Assembly: GCF_000226095.1 (NCBI RefSeq)
Contig: NC_016472.1
Span: 3,968,001-4,032,000, forward strand
DNA length: 64,000 nucleotides
Source: Thermothelomyces thermophilus ATCC 42464
Lineage: Eukaryota; Ascomycota; Sordariomycetes; Sordariales; Chaetomiaceae
Reading direction: 5' to 3'
Each line of letters begins with the position of its first letter. Position 1 is the first letter of the stretch. Shown piece by piece: positions 12,988 to 23,062 of this stretch. The notes beneath the pieces were generated by a model. The model saw only the letters and a program-made list of their open reading frames with translations. It made no database searches and was not told the DNA's origin. Made by a program: the position numbers and the translations under genes.

Positions 12988-14027
12988 TCACTCGTCCTCA
13001 CCCTCCTCGTCATCATGCCCCTGCCGAAACACCACCTTCTCGCACAGCTGCAGGCACTTCCTCACGGGCAGGCCGACCACGTTATCCACGCTGCCCTCGA
13101 CGCGGTCGACGAGGACCATGCCGCCGACGCCCTGGATGGCGTAGCCGCCGGCCTTGTCGGCGCCCTCGCGGGTGCGGACGTAGCTCTCGATGACGTCGTC
13201 GGGCAGGCCGTCGTCGGCGCCGGCGAAGAAGACCCTCGTCTCCTCCACGTGCGAGGCCAGCTCGTAGCCCGGGTGGGAGGCGTCCGCCTTGGGCGCGAGC
13301 ACGCACACGCCCGTCAGCACCCGGTGGCGCACCGTGTCGCGCAGGTGCTTCAGCATCCGCACGTGCTCCGCCTCGGACCGCGGCTTCTCCAGGATCTGCC
13401 CGCCCCGCGTCGCGATCACCGTGTCGGCCGCGATCACCACCGCCGGGTCCTCGAGCTCGCGCGGGTTCGGGTTCGGTTTAGCATTCGCGTTCGCGTTGGC
13501 GCCCGACGACCCTTCCTTGTCCTCCTCCTTCTCCTCCTCCTCCTCCTCCTTCTTCTTCTCCTTGTTGTTGTTCTTGTTCTCGGCCGCCTCCTGCTGCCGA
13601 TCCAGGGCCGCCTGGTATACGGCCAGGCACTTGCGCTGCGCGGTGGCCGCCACGTACTCCTCGGGCGTGTGGGCCTTCTTGTCGAGGTCTTCGGGTTCGT
13701 TGGAGGGGATGATTTCGAGGTTGGTAAGGCCGAGCTGCGAAGGTGGGGCGGGAAGTTAGCAAGGATACTCTCCGTCTGAGAAGAAGACAGAAAAAAAACG
13801 GGGGGGGAGGGGGAGGGGGGAATGCTACTGACCTGCAAGAGGAGAGCTCTGCGGCGCGGCGAGGCACTGGCGAGGATCACGCGCTTTGAGCGGAGGTAGG
13901 AGAGAATCGGCAGCTCGAGAGGGAAGGGCCCCTTCCTGATCGGGGCACTCTGGCGGAGGGGCACGCCGTGGGCGCGGGTCGCCGTGATGTAGTCCGGCGG
14001 CGGATCCGAGGGGTTAGTGAGATCCAT
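12988..14027 (-). CDS. Maf-family nucleotide pyrophosphatase
   Basis: Exons 14027-13833 and 13734-12988 (98-bp intron, GTCAGT/GCAG) encode 313 residues. The Maf signature SASPRR lies at residues 54-59. The catalytic AADTVI lies near 167, and EKPRSEAEHVRMLKHLR and the C-terminal GGYAIQGVGG block follow, so the fold is complete. Maf proteins hydrolyse non-canonical or modified nucleoside triphosphates; in eukaryotes they are related to the N-terminal part of ASMTL. About 40 residues near 117-156 (Asn/Lys/Glu runs, then Ala-Asn and Pro-Asn repeats) form a low-complexity insertion between the first and second conserved blocks, written with AAG/GAG-type repeats. The protein has an N-terminal extension of about 45 residues before the first strand. 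Gene order is tandem with the tRNA synthetase upstream on the map. Confidence 0.9.
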
Positions 14028-14515
14028 GGCTTCGTTTATTTTCTTTGGTTTCTATGTCCGGTACGGTTGCCGGAGCTTAGAGATGTGTCGGGCTCGTGCG
14101 AGCGTTTCAAACGACGGCTGCCCGTTGCGGTTGTTTTCAAGTTTATCAGAGGCAAGAACGGAGAAAGGTACTACATATGGGCGGGCAGTTCCCGAATTGG
14201 AGGGGGAAGAGCGTGGGGAAAGCTTGCAGCTAAGGTTGGTAGTAACGTTAAATGGCAAAGTCAGGTACCCAGAACGTTGGGACTTGCCGTTGAGTAACCC
14301 CACCTTCCCCGAATGCGACATTGCTGCGTCATTCGCTCCATCTCGTACTGGGCGACTAGCAAGGTGCCCGAAAAAAACAAAGTACCCTCTTCCTTGAGCG
14401 TGAGCGTTCTGAATAAATCGGTTAGGTATCACAATATATATACATATATGTATATAGATATACACGATGATGTTACAACCCTCTCTGCGGTCAACGTTCC
14501 GGCCAAGACGCTGTG
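14028..14515. other. Gap between Maf and threonyl-tRNA synthetase genes
   Basis: Includes the Maf promoter and the 3' UTR of the synthetase, with a TATATA/CATATATG-rich patch at 14434-14462. No gene is seen. Confidence 0.55.
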
Positions 14516-16180
14516 CTATTGGTAGCTCTTTACCAACGAGAGCATGTATTCCCGCAGCTTCTCCGGCGTCATGTCCATGCGCTTGAGCCTCTTGAGCTCC
14601 TCTGCGCTGGCGCCAGGTTTCGCCAGGGCCGTCGCGTTGACACCGACCGTCTTATTTTCAACATCCCGCGGGCCCACGGCGACAATCAGCCCGTAACCCT
14701 TGGTCGTGGCCTCGCGCACCTTCAGCCCCACGCTGCGGTCGCTGTCGTCAAAGTCGACGGCGAGACCCGTAGGCGACGCCAGCTCTGTTGTCGTCGAGGA
14801 CGACGACGAGGGCGAGACGCCGAGTAGCAAGTCACGGGTTTGCCGTGCCCAGTCTACCACGGGCTCTGTGCTGTTGACCGTGATGACGATGGCCTGCCGG
14901 GGATTGAGCCAGAACGGCCACTTCCAGTTGTAGTGCTCGATCAGGAGCGCCATGAGCCGTTCCGCCGAGCCAAGAACAGCGCGATGGATGAGCACCGGTT
15001 GGACGGGTCCGTACTCGGCCAGCAGTTTCGGGTCCGTTGTGGTCTCGCCACGTCTCTCGTACTCGGGAGCTGGCGCCGTATATTCTAGGTTGAACCGCTT
15101 GGGGAGTTGAAAGTCGAGCTGGATCGTGGCCGTCTGGTGTTCCTTCCCGTCCGAATCCTTCAGGATGATGTCGATCTTGGGCCCGTAGAACGCGCCGTCG
15201 CCTTCGCTGACGGTGTAGTCGTGCCCGCTCTCGGTGAGCGCAGTCCTCAATGCCCCCTCCGCTTGCGCCCAGTCCTCCGCGGATCCGATGTATTGCTCGG
15301 GCCGGGTGGAGAGCACGAGCCGGTACGGTCCGAGGCCGAGAACGCGGTAGGTGAGGCGGACAAAGTCGAGCGTCTTGGAGATCTCCTCCCTGATCTGGGA
15401 CGGGCGGCAAAAGATGTGCCCGTCGTCCTGGTGGAACCTGCGGACCCGGGTCAGGCCGCTCAGGGCGCCCGAGATCTCGTTCCGGTGCAGCGGGCTGAAG
15501 TCGGCGTAGCGGATCGGGAGGTCGCGGTAGCTTCGGGTCTGCGACGCGAATATGAGGCAGTGGCCGGGGCAGTTCATGGGCTTGAGGCCGTATTCGGCCT
15601 CCTCGCCGCCCTCGGTGACTTCGGCCCTCGATGGCGAGGTGCTCGTCACGGTATACATGTCGTCCGCATAATTCTCGAGGTGCCCCGACTTGGCCCAGAG
15701 GGCCTTCTTGTAGATTGTCGGCGTGATGACTTCCTGGAAGCCATAGCGGACGTACTGCTGGCGGAGAAAGTCGACGAGACGGTTGAATATGCGCGCGCCA
15801 TTGGGCAAGAGGATGGGCGAGCCGGGGCTGTAGATGGACGTCATGAAAAGCTCCTGCTGCAGCCCGAGTTGGCGGTGATCGGGCGCGGGCGGTTTTGCTG
15901 TCGTCGTCGTCGCCGCCGCCGCCGCCGCATCATGGGCGCTGTGGCAAGACGAACAGAAGCGGTTCTGGACTCGGCACGCCGCACGTCGCCGCGCGACATT
16001 GAATTGTCGAACCAGGAGCTGTGAAGCCCGCCCTGGCGCCCGCAAAAAGGGCATTGTGCCGACTGGACTGCGCTGCACTGCCGCAAGTCCGAGTCGAGGT
16101 TGCAAGTTCTTGACGGGCACAGCCAATGCGTATTGCGGAACGCGGATCCGGGAAAGTTTTCTGACTCTCTTCATCCACAA
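14516..16180 (-). CDS. MST1: Mitochondrial threonyl-tRNA synthetase
   Basis: A single uninterrupted frame of 554 codons. Class II synthetase features: the catalytic domain starts near residue 105, MNCPGHC at 202-208 supplies the zinc cysteine, motif 2 with RRFHQDDGHIFC at 247-258 supplies a zinc histidine, and motif 3 lies in LIHRAVLGSAERLMALLIEHY (a few residues quoted). A C-terminal anticodon-binding domain follows (PRQAIVITV and later). It lacks the N-terminal editing domains of cytosolic ThrRS, as expected of the mitochondrial enzyme that charges mitochondrial tRNA-Thr. The arginine-rich, acid-poor N-terminus fits a mitochondrial presequence. Translation may begin at the ATG at 16180 or, giving a more typical presequence (MPFLRAPGRASQLLVRQF), at 16054. 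Confidence 0.93.
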   Translation of the reverse strand: MWMKRVRKLSRIRVPQYALAVPVKNLQPRLGLAAVQRSPVGTMPFLRAPGRASQLLVRQFNVARRRAACRVQNRFCSSCHSAHDAAAAAATTTTAKPPAPDHRQLGLQQELFMTSIYSPGSPILLPNGARIFNRLVDFLRQQYVRYGFQEVITPTIYKKALWAKSGHLENYADDMYTVTSTSPSRAEVTEGGEEAEYGLKPMNCPGHCLIFASQTRSYRDLPIRYADFSPLHRNEISGALSGLTRVRRFHQDDGHIFCRPSQIREEISKTLDFVRLTYRVLGLGPYRLVLSTRPEQYIGSAEDWAQAEGALRTALTESGHDYTVSEGDGAFYGPKIDIILKDSDGKEHQTATIQLDFQLPKRFNLEYTAPAPEYERRGETTTDPKLLAEYGPVQPVLIHRAVLGSAERLMALLIEHYNWKWPFWLNPRQAIVITVNSTEPVVDWARQTRDLLLGVSPSSSSSTTTELASPTGLAVDFDDSDRSVGLKVREATTKGYGLIVAVGPRDVENKTVGVNATALAKPGASAEELKRLKRMDMTPEKLREYMLSLVKSYQ

Positions 16181-17219
16181 TGCACCAGCCGAGACAAGCT
16201 CAACCGCGCCTGCTGCAGTTTCCCCGAGGGTCGGCAGCCTGGGGGACCCTGGCTCGGAACTACTGCAAGGGTCCCTTGTGCGTGGGCGAAGCCCAGCTGA
16301 TCAGATCAGCTGCAGCACCACCACACCTTGTCCGGCACTGACAACCGGTTCGGTCCATGCTTCACTCGTTGTGGCGCGGCGCACTCGCAGCCCATCATTA
16401 ACCATAGTTGCTGGTAATGGAGGCTTAGGTACAGGTACTGTACATACATGCATAGGTACACACATATAAAGCAACAAGCAACATTGAAGCAATTGTCTCG
16501 GGTTGGGAATCAGCAAGCCACGGGAGGATAGAAAGGCAGATACGATAAAAGGAGAAGTAATGGCTGAATCGAGAAAGGGGCGATGAACAAGAAATGCACT
16601 GAAGCTACACAGTAGGCGCGCGAACCCCAATCGGTTGTCACCGGGTCCCAGCGTCTCTATCAGGCAAGGTGCTAATTAACGAACTCGACAAGTAACAAAC
16701 GGCGGAGCGGCTGTTGCTACTTTACCACCCGGAGCACTGAACCGCCCCCCTCCCCCCGCCCAGCACACCCGACGTCATAGGAACCCGACAAGCCCGACAC
16801 CACCATCCCCGTAATCCGGTAGTGTACGCTGAGATGTTCATCGCTTTCGTCTTTTCAGGCAAGCAACCTGATAGTTACTCCGTAACGTTATCCCCTTGTC
16901 GATTCTGATTAATTATCATCCCCTTGCTGCCTACCGTGACTCATCAGATCGTTGACAGGGGACAAGACCCCCAAGGCCAGAGAGCGATAGGCCCCACTTT
17001 TGTACCACTCGGAGCCTGTGAGACGGCGCTGCTGCCTTCAACTCACGGCTGTACATACATACCACTTTAACGCGTCGCATGACCTCGCGACTTCCCGCGC
17101 TGTCTGTCACCCAATATCTCGGGTATAAACTGCGGGGATCCGTCACCTGTATTGGAAAGCTTTGGCCCGGAAAACTTCGACCGGGACAACCCTCGCCGCA
17201 AGTCTCGGGTGGAGCAACG
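16181..17219. other. Divergent gap, MST1 and coiled-coil gene
   Basis: No gene is seen. It holds GTACATACATG repeats (16440, 17050), TAGTGTA at 16820, a perfect TGACTCA at 16937-16943 and pyrimidine-rich stretches. An in-frame ATG at 17079 lies 47 codons before the chosen start of the next gene. Confidence 0.55.
16937..16943. promoter_or_regulatory. TGACTCA, Gcn4/CPC1-type site
   Basis: A perfect 7-bp Gcn4/CPC1 half-site palindrome in the divergent gap between the mitochondrial ThrRS gene and the membrane coiled-coil gene. Synthetase genes are classic targets of general amino acid control, but the site is nearer the other gene (283 bp), so the target is uncertain. Confidence 0.35.
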
Positions 17220-18965
17220 ATGGTACGGACAACACGGTCGTCGGCGCGGCAAGAGTACCGGCCCGAGAGCTCATGGCGTGTGGTGGAGGGCGGCGAGAAC
17301 GACAGTTTCGACACATCCGTCTTGCACGATGACGAGGATTTGATTACTTCGAGCGGCTCGCAGGCGACCGGCTCACAGTCATTCAGCATGAACGGGTCTC
17401 AACCGTGGAGCATCGGCGGATCCCAGGACGACAGCATCGAGAACTTCCTGAGCAAGGCCGAGGAGGACGAGCAGGTCTTGTTGCGGTCGCCGTTCCGCCC
17501 GTCCGTCCCCAAGGAGGTGCGGGACAGCTCCAGAGAAAACCTGGGGCATCGGTCGCCCGAGCCCGAGTTCTACATGCCCCGGGTCGACGTCGAGAGCCCC
17601 AGGAGGGCGAGCACGTGGTCATCAGCAACCGTCAGAGCAGCGGCCCCGCCGTCGTCTCCGCTAGAACTCAGGCGACGCCAGGGGCGGGCCTCGGGGAGCC
17701 CGGAGAAGGAACGGCGCGCCAGAGAGGGCGAACAAACGTCCACGGCGCCAGCTGCCGGGGTGTCGACGACGCTGCCGGCGGTTATCATCAACGCTCTCAG
17801 CTGGGCATTCGGAGTCCTTGGGCTCGCCTTACGCTATGCGCAGAAGCCGTTGGCGGTCCTGGTGTCGTTGTATATCACGCTCGGCGGCGTCATTGTGCTG
17901 CAGAACATGGCCACCAAGTCTCTCTACACATCGCTCTCCCCGATCTGCCGCATTCCGGGGGTGTCATGGATGGACCTGCCGTTCTGTCCGGATCTCAAGC
18001 CGACGCGGGAGGACGGGGAGGGACACAAACAACCAGTCGAGTTTGACAAGCTGATGGACGTCCAAGGGCAGTTTGAGCGCGTGGCCGAGATGACGGCGGA
18101 GCGGGTGTCGCTGCCCATGGAGATGAAGCGCTCCGAGGCGTCGATCCGCGACCTGCGCTCCGTGGTCCGCCACAGCAACCTCATAAACAAGGAAGAGCTC
18201 GTGCTCGAGTTTGACGGCTTCATCGACCGCTCCCAGATGGCCACCAGCGTCCTACAGAGATTCAACACCCGAGTTACCTCGACAGTCGACTGGCTGATCA
18301 TGATGAACCGGTGGACGGCGCGGAACCTGGAACCGTTCGACCTCAACGGCGGCCACCCCGACGACCACGGCGGCCTCCTCGGCGCGTGGATGAGCTGGCT
18401 CTTCAGCCCGTTCCAGCCGACCCTCCTGTCGGAGCGGTACCTCCTGGACCGCTACGTCGAGCACACGGCGCTGGTGTCGGACAAGATCGCGGGCTTGATC
18501 CTCGAGGCGCGGTCGATCCTCCACACGTTAGCCAGGGCCGAGGAGCACCTGGACAACATCTACAGCTTCGTCACGCGGACGCAGCGGACGGTGCAGAGCC
18601 GCAGGGACGACGTACTCTGGACGCTGTGGACGCTGGTGGGCGGCAACAGGCGGCGGCTGGACAGCCTGGACGGCCAGCTGACGCTGCTCAAGCAGGTCGA
18701 CGCGCAGCGGTCGGACGCCGTCCGGCAGGTCAGCGAGCTCATCGTGGAGCTCGAGAAGATCCAGGCCGGGCTGGGCGACCTGAGGGAGCGGGTCGGCCTG
18801 GTCAGGGAGCGGGACGAGGTGCCGCTGAGCGTGCACATCGACTCGATCAACCGGGGCGTGGAGAGGCTGGAGGCGGCGAGGGCCCGGATCCAGGCCGTCG
18901 AGGAGGATCGGATGAGGGAGGTCTTGGCGAGGGGCAAGGTAGAAGAGAAGCTGATTGATGCTTAA
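17220..18965 (+). CDS. Unknown membrane protein with coiled-coil tail
   Basis: From the ATG at 17220 the frame is 581 residues without introns. The in-frame ATG at 17079 adds 47 residues that look like untranslated leader. I do not recognise the family. Residues 1-180 are disordered and Ser/Gln/acidic (repeats of GSQ). Two hydrophobic segments, about 185-207 and 210-230, form a tight membrane hairpin. The following 350 residues are helical: an amphipathic stretch, a short loop rich in Gly/His/Asp, then a long coiled coil to the C-terminus (heptads from about residue 430). The layout resembles fungal nuclear-envelope or ER-shaping proteins, but that is only analogy. Coding bias and length make it a real gene. 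Confidence 0.8.
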   Translation: MVRTTRSSARQEYRPESSWRVVEGGENDSFDTSVLHDDEDLITSSGSQATGSQSFSMNGSQPWSIGGSQDDSIENFLSKAEEDEQVLLRSPFRPSVPKEVRDSSRENLGHRSPEPEFYMPRVDVESPRRASTWSSATVRAAAPPSSPLELRRRQGRASGSPEKERRAREGEQTSTAPAAGVSTTLPAVIINALSWAFGVLGLALRYAQKPLAVLVSLYITLGGVIVLQNMATKSLYTSLSPICRIPGVSWMDLPFCPDLKPTREDGEGHKQPVEFDKLMDVQGQFERVAEMTAERVSLPMEMKRSEASIRDLRSVVRHSNLINKEELVLEFDGFIDRSQMATSVLQRFNTRVTSTVDWLIMMNRWTARNLEPFDLNGGHPDDHGGLLGAWMSWLFSPFQPTLLSERYLLDRYVEHTALVSDKIAGLILEARSILHTLARAEEHLDNIYSFVTRTQRTVQSRRDDVLWTLWTLVGGNRRRLDSLDGQLTLLKQVDAQRSDAVRQVSELIVELEKIQAGLGDLRERVGLVRERDEVPLSVHIDSINRGVERLEAARARIQAVEEDRMREVLARGKVEEKLIDA

Positions 18966-19855
18966 TAGGCGACGAGGCGACGGGGCCACGTACGGGGCAG
19001 AAAGCATTTGGAAGGCGTTGGGTTTACAAGATACCTTTTTGGATACGGACACGGCTTTGGTGGTCTTCAACTCGGGCAACTGGTTTATCACATATTTCCT
19101 TTTCTTTCCCTCTCTGTCCATGTATGCACAGTACATGAACATACAAGCACATACACAAACGTATAGTTTGCACAAGTTTGGGCCCTCCCTCTGTGAAGGC
19201 CGGGGGAGAAAGGGAGGGGCCAATCCTACATTGGAGGGTGACCTGGGAACACAGTACCAGCATAGGCAGTCCAAACTGGAATGACAACCTCTCTTCTAAA
19301 ATCAGGGCGCCTTTTTGTTATCTTGCAGGTGGGCCTGATGCGTTAACGGTATGCACATTCCAGTTGCCTCGCGCGCAGGCCATTGCCCTCGCACCTTCCC
19401 AGTCATCGAAATAAGTCGAGGAAGTCGTGTAGGGAAACCCGCTGCGTTTTCGGCAACCACCCATCACTCGCTATCTCTCCCTTATCACTAAGCTGTTTGT
19501 TGGTAACTAAATTAGTGTCACTGTGACCAAACAGTGATCTTATCAGTAAAGAAGCGGGGTATTCCAACGTTGGCACCAGCGGAGACGCGGAGGGGACCTG
19601 GGAAACCCAATTCTCTCTGGGGGACGTGGTCGACCAGATCGGTCTTTTCTATTTTGGTCTGATGGTCGAGATGGCCTCGATAACCAATTCTCCCACAGAG
19701 TTTGTCGTGCCTGAACTCTGCATACCCTGCGATCGATCGTCTTGTCGAACAAGACGGGGTCACGCTCTATCGACAGGGCGGCCTTGACTTTGTCTCAGTT
19801 ACACCGCAATACATACCTACGTTACTGTTACTCGGAACGAGACTTGACGCCCACC
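18966..19855. other. Urease upstream region
   Basis: Carries the 3' UTR of the coiled-coil gene at left and the urease promoter at right, including four GATA sites. CATA-type repeats occur at 19117-19160. No gene is seen. Confidence 0.6.
19471..19683. promoter_or_regulatory. Cluster of HGATAR sites upstream of urease
   Basis: Four sites fit HGATAR, the binding motif of AreA/NIT2 nitrogen regulators: 19471-19476 (AGATAG, minus), 19482-19487 and 19540-19545 (TGATAA, minus), and 19678-19683 (CGATAA, plus). They lie 170-385 bp before the urease ATG. Fungal ureases are commonly under nitrogen control, so a role is plausible. One such site is expected by chance every few hundred bases, so only some may matter. 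Confidence 0.45.
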
Positions 19856-21731
19856 ATGCATCTTGCCCCGAAAGAGGTTAGTTATTAGCGAGTGAGCGTT
19901 GGCGCTTCGCTCGCACGCCCCCATTGAATCATTCCGCCCCACGCTGCCTTCCACTCAAGCTTGCTCATCTTCACCCGCATCGAGTTGAGCTGAGCTGAGC
20001 TGAGCTGAGCTGAGTTGAGTTGAGTAGACATGAGCTAACCAATTCGATGAAATCTCAACCACCAAACAGGTTGACAAGGTCATCATCTCGCAGCTCGGGT
20101 TCCTTGCCCAGCGGCGACTGGCCCGCGGTGTGCGACTAAACCATGTAGAAGCCACTGTAAGACCATCGAATTATTCATCAATCCGTCGACGGAGGACATA
20201 GATAAAACGGTGTATGGAAAGGAGATGAAATAATCAGAGACTGACGCGGTGAACGCACACCAAGGCCCTCATCGCCTCCAACCTCCAGGAGCTGATCCGC
20301 GATGGCAACCACACAGTCGCCGACCTCATGTCGCTCGGCAGCACCATGCTGGGCCGCCGCCACGTGCTGCCCGAGGTCTGCTCGACGCTGCACGAGATCC
20401 AGGTCGAGGGCACATTTCCCGCGGGCACCTTTCTGGTGACGGTCCAGAACCCCATCGCGACGGACGACGGCGACCTCGCGCGCGCCCTGTACGGCAGCTT
20501 CATCCCCGTGCCCGAGAACGCGGACGAGCTGTTCCCCAAGTACCCGGACGAGGCCTACGCCCCCGAGAAGCAGCCCGGCGCCGTCGTGTGCGTCAAGAAC
20601 GAGGTCATCAAGCTCAACGAGGGCAGGAAGCGCATCCGGCTCCGCGTAACGAGCAAGGGCGACCGCCCCATCCAGGTCGGCAGCCACTACCACTTCATCG
20701 AGGTCAACCCCAGCCTCGAGTTCGACCGGCTCAAGGCCTACGGGTACAGGCTGGATCTGCCGGCCGGCAGCTCGATCCGCTTCGAGCCGGGAGACACCAA
20801 GACGGTGACGCTGGTTGAGATTGGCGGGCTGAGGACCATCAAGGGCGGCAACGCGATCGCGTCCGGCAAGGTGGATTTCGGGAGGCTCAAGGACATCCAG
20901 GACCGGCTGCAGGAGGCCGGATTTGCCCACGTGCCCGACCCGACAGCGGACGCGGCTCTGGTGTCGGAGGGAGCGGGGAGTGTCGTCCACACGATCGAGG
21001 GCGCCACTGTCGATCGGAAGACGTATGCGACCATGTTTGGTCCGACGACGGGCGACTTGGTGAGGCTGGGCAGGACGGATCTGTGGATCAAGGTCGAGAA
21101 GGATTACACCGTCTACGGCGACGAGTGCAAGTTTGGCGGCGGCAAGACGCTGCGCGACGGCATGGGCTCCGCATCCGGCCGAACCAGTGCTGAGTCGCTC
21201 GACCTGGTCGTGACCAACGCGCTCATCGTCGACTGGACAGGCATCTTCAAGGCGGATATCGGCATCAAGGACGGCTACATCGTAGGCATCGGCAAGGCTG
21301 GGAACCCGGACGTCATGAGCGGTGTGACGCCCGGCATGGTCGTGGGCAGCTGCACCGACGTGATCGCCGGCGAGGGCAAGATCGTCACCGCGGGCGGAAT
21401 CGATACTCACATCCACTTCATCTGCCCGCAGCAGGTCGACGAGGCCATCTCGTCGGGCATCACCACCATGGTGGGCGGTGGCACGGGGCCGAGGTGAGTG
21501 CTGGACGAGCCCGGGACTAGCGGCGGAGAAGGGGGTCAACAGGGGTTGGGGGGGGGGGGGGGATTGTGCAGGGCTGACAACATTGCAGCGCCAACACGAA
21601 CGCCACGACTTGCACTCCGGGACCGTACTTTATGCGAGAGATTCTCCGGGCCACCGACAAGCTGCCCGTCAATATCGGAATCACGGGCAAGGGCAACGAC
21701 AGTGACCCTGTCGCGCTCCGCGAGATGGTCA

Positions 21732-21772
<41 letters not shown>

Positions 21773-22320
21773 AGCCACCCGGCCGCCATCGACTCGTGTC
21801 TCTCGGTCTGCGACGAGCTTGATGTGCAGTGTATGATCCACACCGACACGCTCAACGAATCGGGCTTCGTCGAGCAGACCATCGCGGCCATCAAGGGCCG
21901 CGCCATCCACGCCTACCATACCGAGGGTGCCGGCGGCGGCCACGCGCCCGACATCATCCGCATCGCCCAGTACCCCAACATCCTGCCCTCTTCCACCAAC
22001 CCGACCCGCCCCTACACGCGCAACACGCTCGAGGAGCACCTCGACATGCTGATGGTCTGCCATCACCTGACCAAGGACATCCCCGAGGACGTGGCCTTCG
22101 CCGAGAGCCGCATCCGCGCCGAGACCATCGGGGCCGAGGACGTGCTGCACGACCTGGGCGCCATCAGCATGATGAGCAGCGACAGCCAGGCCATGGGCCG
22201 CTGCGGCGAGGTCATCCTGCGGACCTGGCACACGGCGCACAAGAACAAGGTCCAGCGCGGCCCGCTGCCCGAGGACGAGGGCACGGGCGCCGACAACTTC
22301 CGCGTCAAGCGCTACGTCAG

Positions 22321-22356
<36 letters not shown>

Positions 22357-22504
22357 GTCGCACCTGGTCGGCAGCATCGAGAAGAACAAGCTGGCCGACC
22401 TCGTCCTGTGGGACCCTGCCTGGTTCGGCACCAAGCCGGCCGTCGTCGTCAAGTCGGGCATCATAGCTTACGCGCAGATGGTAAATTTCCTCCCCAACCC
22501 TGCG

Positions 22505-22569
<65 letters not shown>

Positions 22570-22964
22570 CCTCTCGTGCAAGAGGCAACACAGAGAGAAC
22601 CAGAAAAGAACCATGCTAACCACTAACCTCTCCTCCACTCCAGGGCGACGCCAACGCTTCGATCCCCACGATCCAGCCCCTGATGATGCGGCCCATGTTC
22701 GCGAGCTACATACCGCGGATGAGCGTGGCCTTTGTGTCGCAGGCGGGCGTCGACAGCGGCCTCGTCGGCACCTACGGGCTCCAGAAGCGAGTCGTGCCCG
22801 TCCGCGGCTGCCGCACGGTCGGCAAGAAGGACCTCAAGTACAACGACGCCACCCCCGCGATGCGCGTCGACCCGGAGTCGTACGTCGTCGAGGCCGACGG
22901 CCAGGTGTGCGAGTCGGAGCCCATCAGCGAGCTGCCGCTGGCGCAGAGCGCGTATGTCTACTAA
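19856..22964 (+). CDS. Urease, fungal single-chain (gamma-beta-alpha fused)
   Basis: Five exons, 19856-19876, 20070-20156, 20265-21493, 21589-22480 and 22644-22964, encode 849 residues. The 7-residue first exon MHLAPKE joins [10 protein letters not shown] and matches the urease gamma domain. The order is gamma (1-110), beta (about 130-260), then the amidohydrolase alpha domain. Nickel and active-site residues are present: HIH near 418-420, the carbamylatable Lys in GLKLHEDWG (Lys501), [12 protein letters not shown], and the flap [12 protein letters not shown]. It hydrolyses urea to ammonia and carbamate in the cytosol and needs nickel-loading accessory proteins, none of which is in this window. 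Three of its four introns carry simple repeats: GAGCT units, a G15 run, and (CT)29. All phases match. The acceptor of intron 2 is AAG rather than the more usual CAG. Confidence 0.97.
19982..20021. repeat. GAGYT pentanucleotide array in urease intron 1
   Basis: Eight consecutive pentamers: GAGTT, five GAGCT, two GAGTT. It lies inside the first intron, 48 bp before its acceptor. Confidence 0.95.
21548..21562. repeat. G15 run in urease intron 3
   Basis: Fifteen Gs preceded by GGGGTT, 26 bp before the acceptor of a 95-bp intron. The putative branch sequence GCTGAC follows it at 21572-21577. Confidence 0.95.
22507..22564. repeat. (CT)29 microsatellite in urease intron 4
   Basis: Twenty-nine CT units in a 163-bp intron form an extreme polypyrimidine tract about 80 bp from the acceptor. 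The flanking exons splice in phase 0 across it. Confidence 0.97.
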
Positions 22965-23014
22965 AGGAATTTTGAACATTTGACATTGATGATCATGGGG
23001 TGAGATGAAGGCAA

Positions 23015-23062
<48 letters not shown>

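Noticed and set aside
17079-17219. Upstream in-frame ATG extending the coiled-coil protein by 47 residues
   Set aside because: The extension has a leader-like composition; the next ATG begins a more typical N-terminus. It remains possible.
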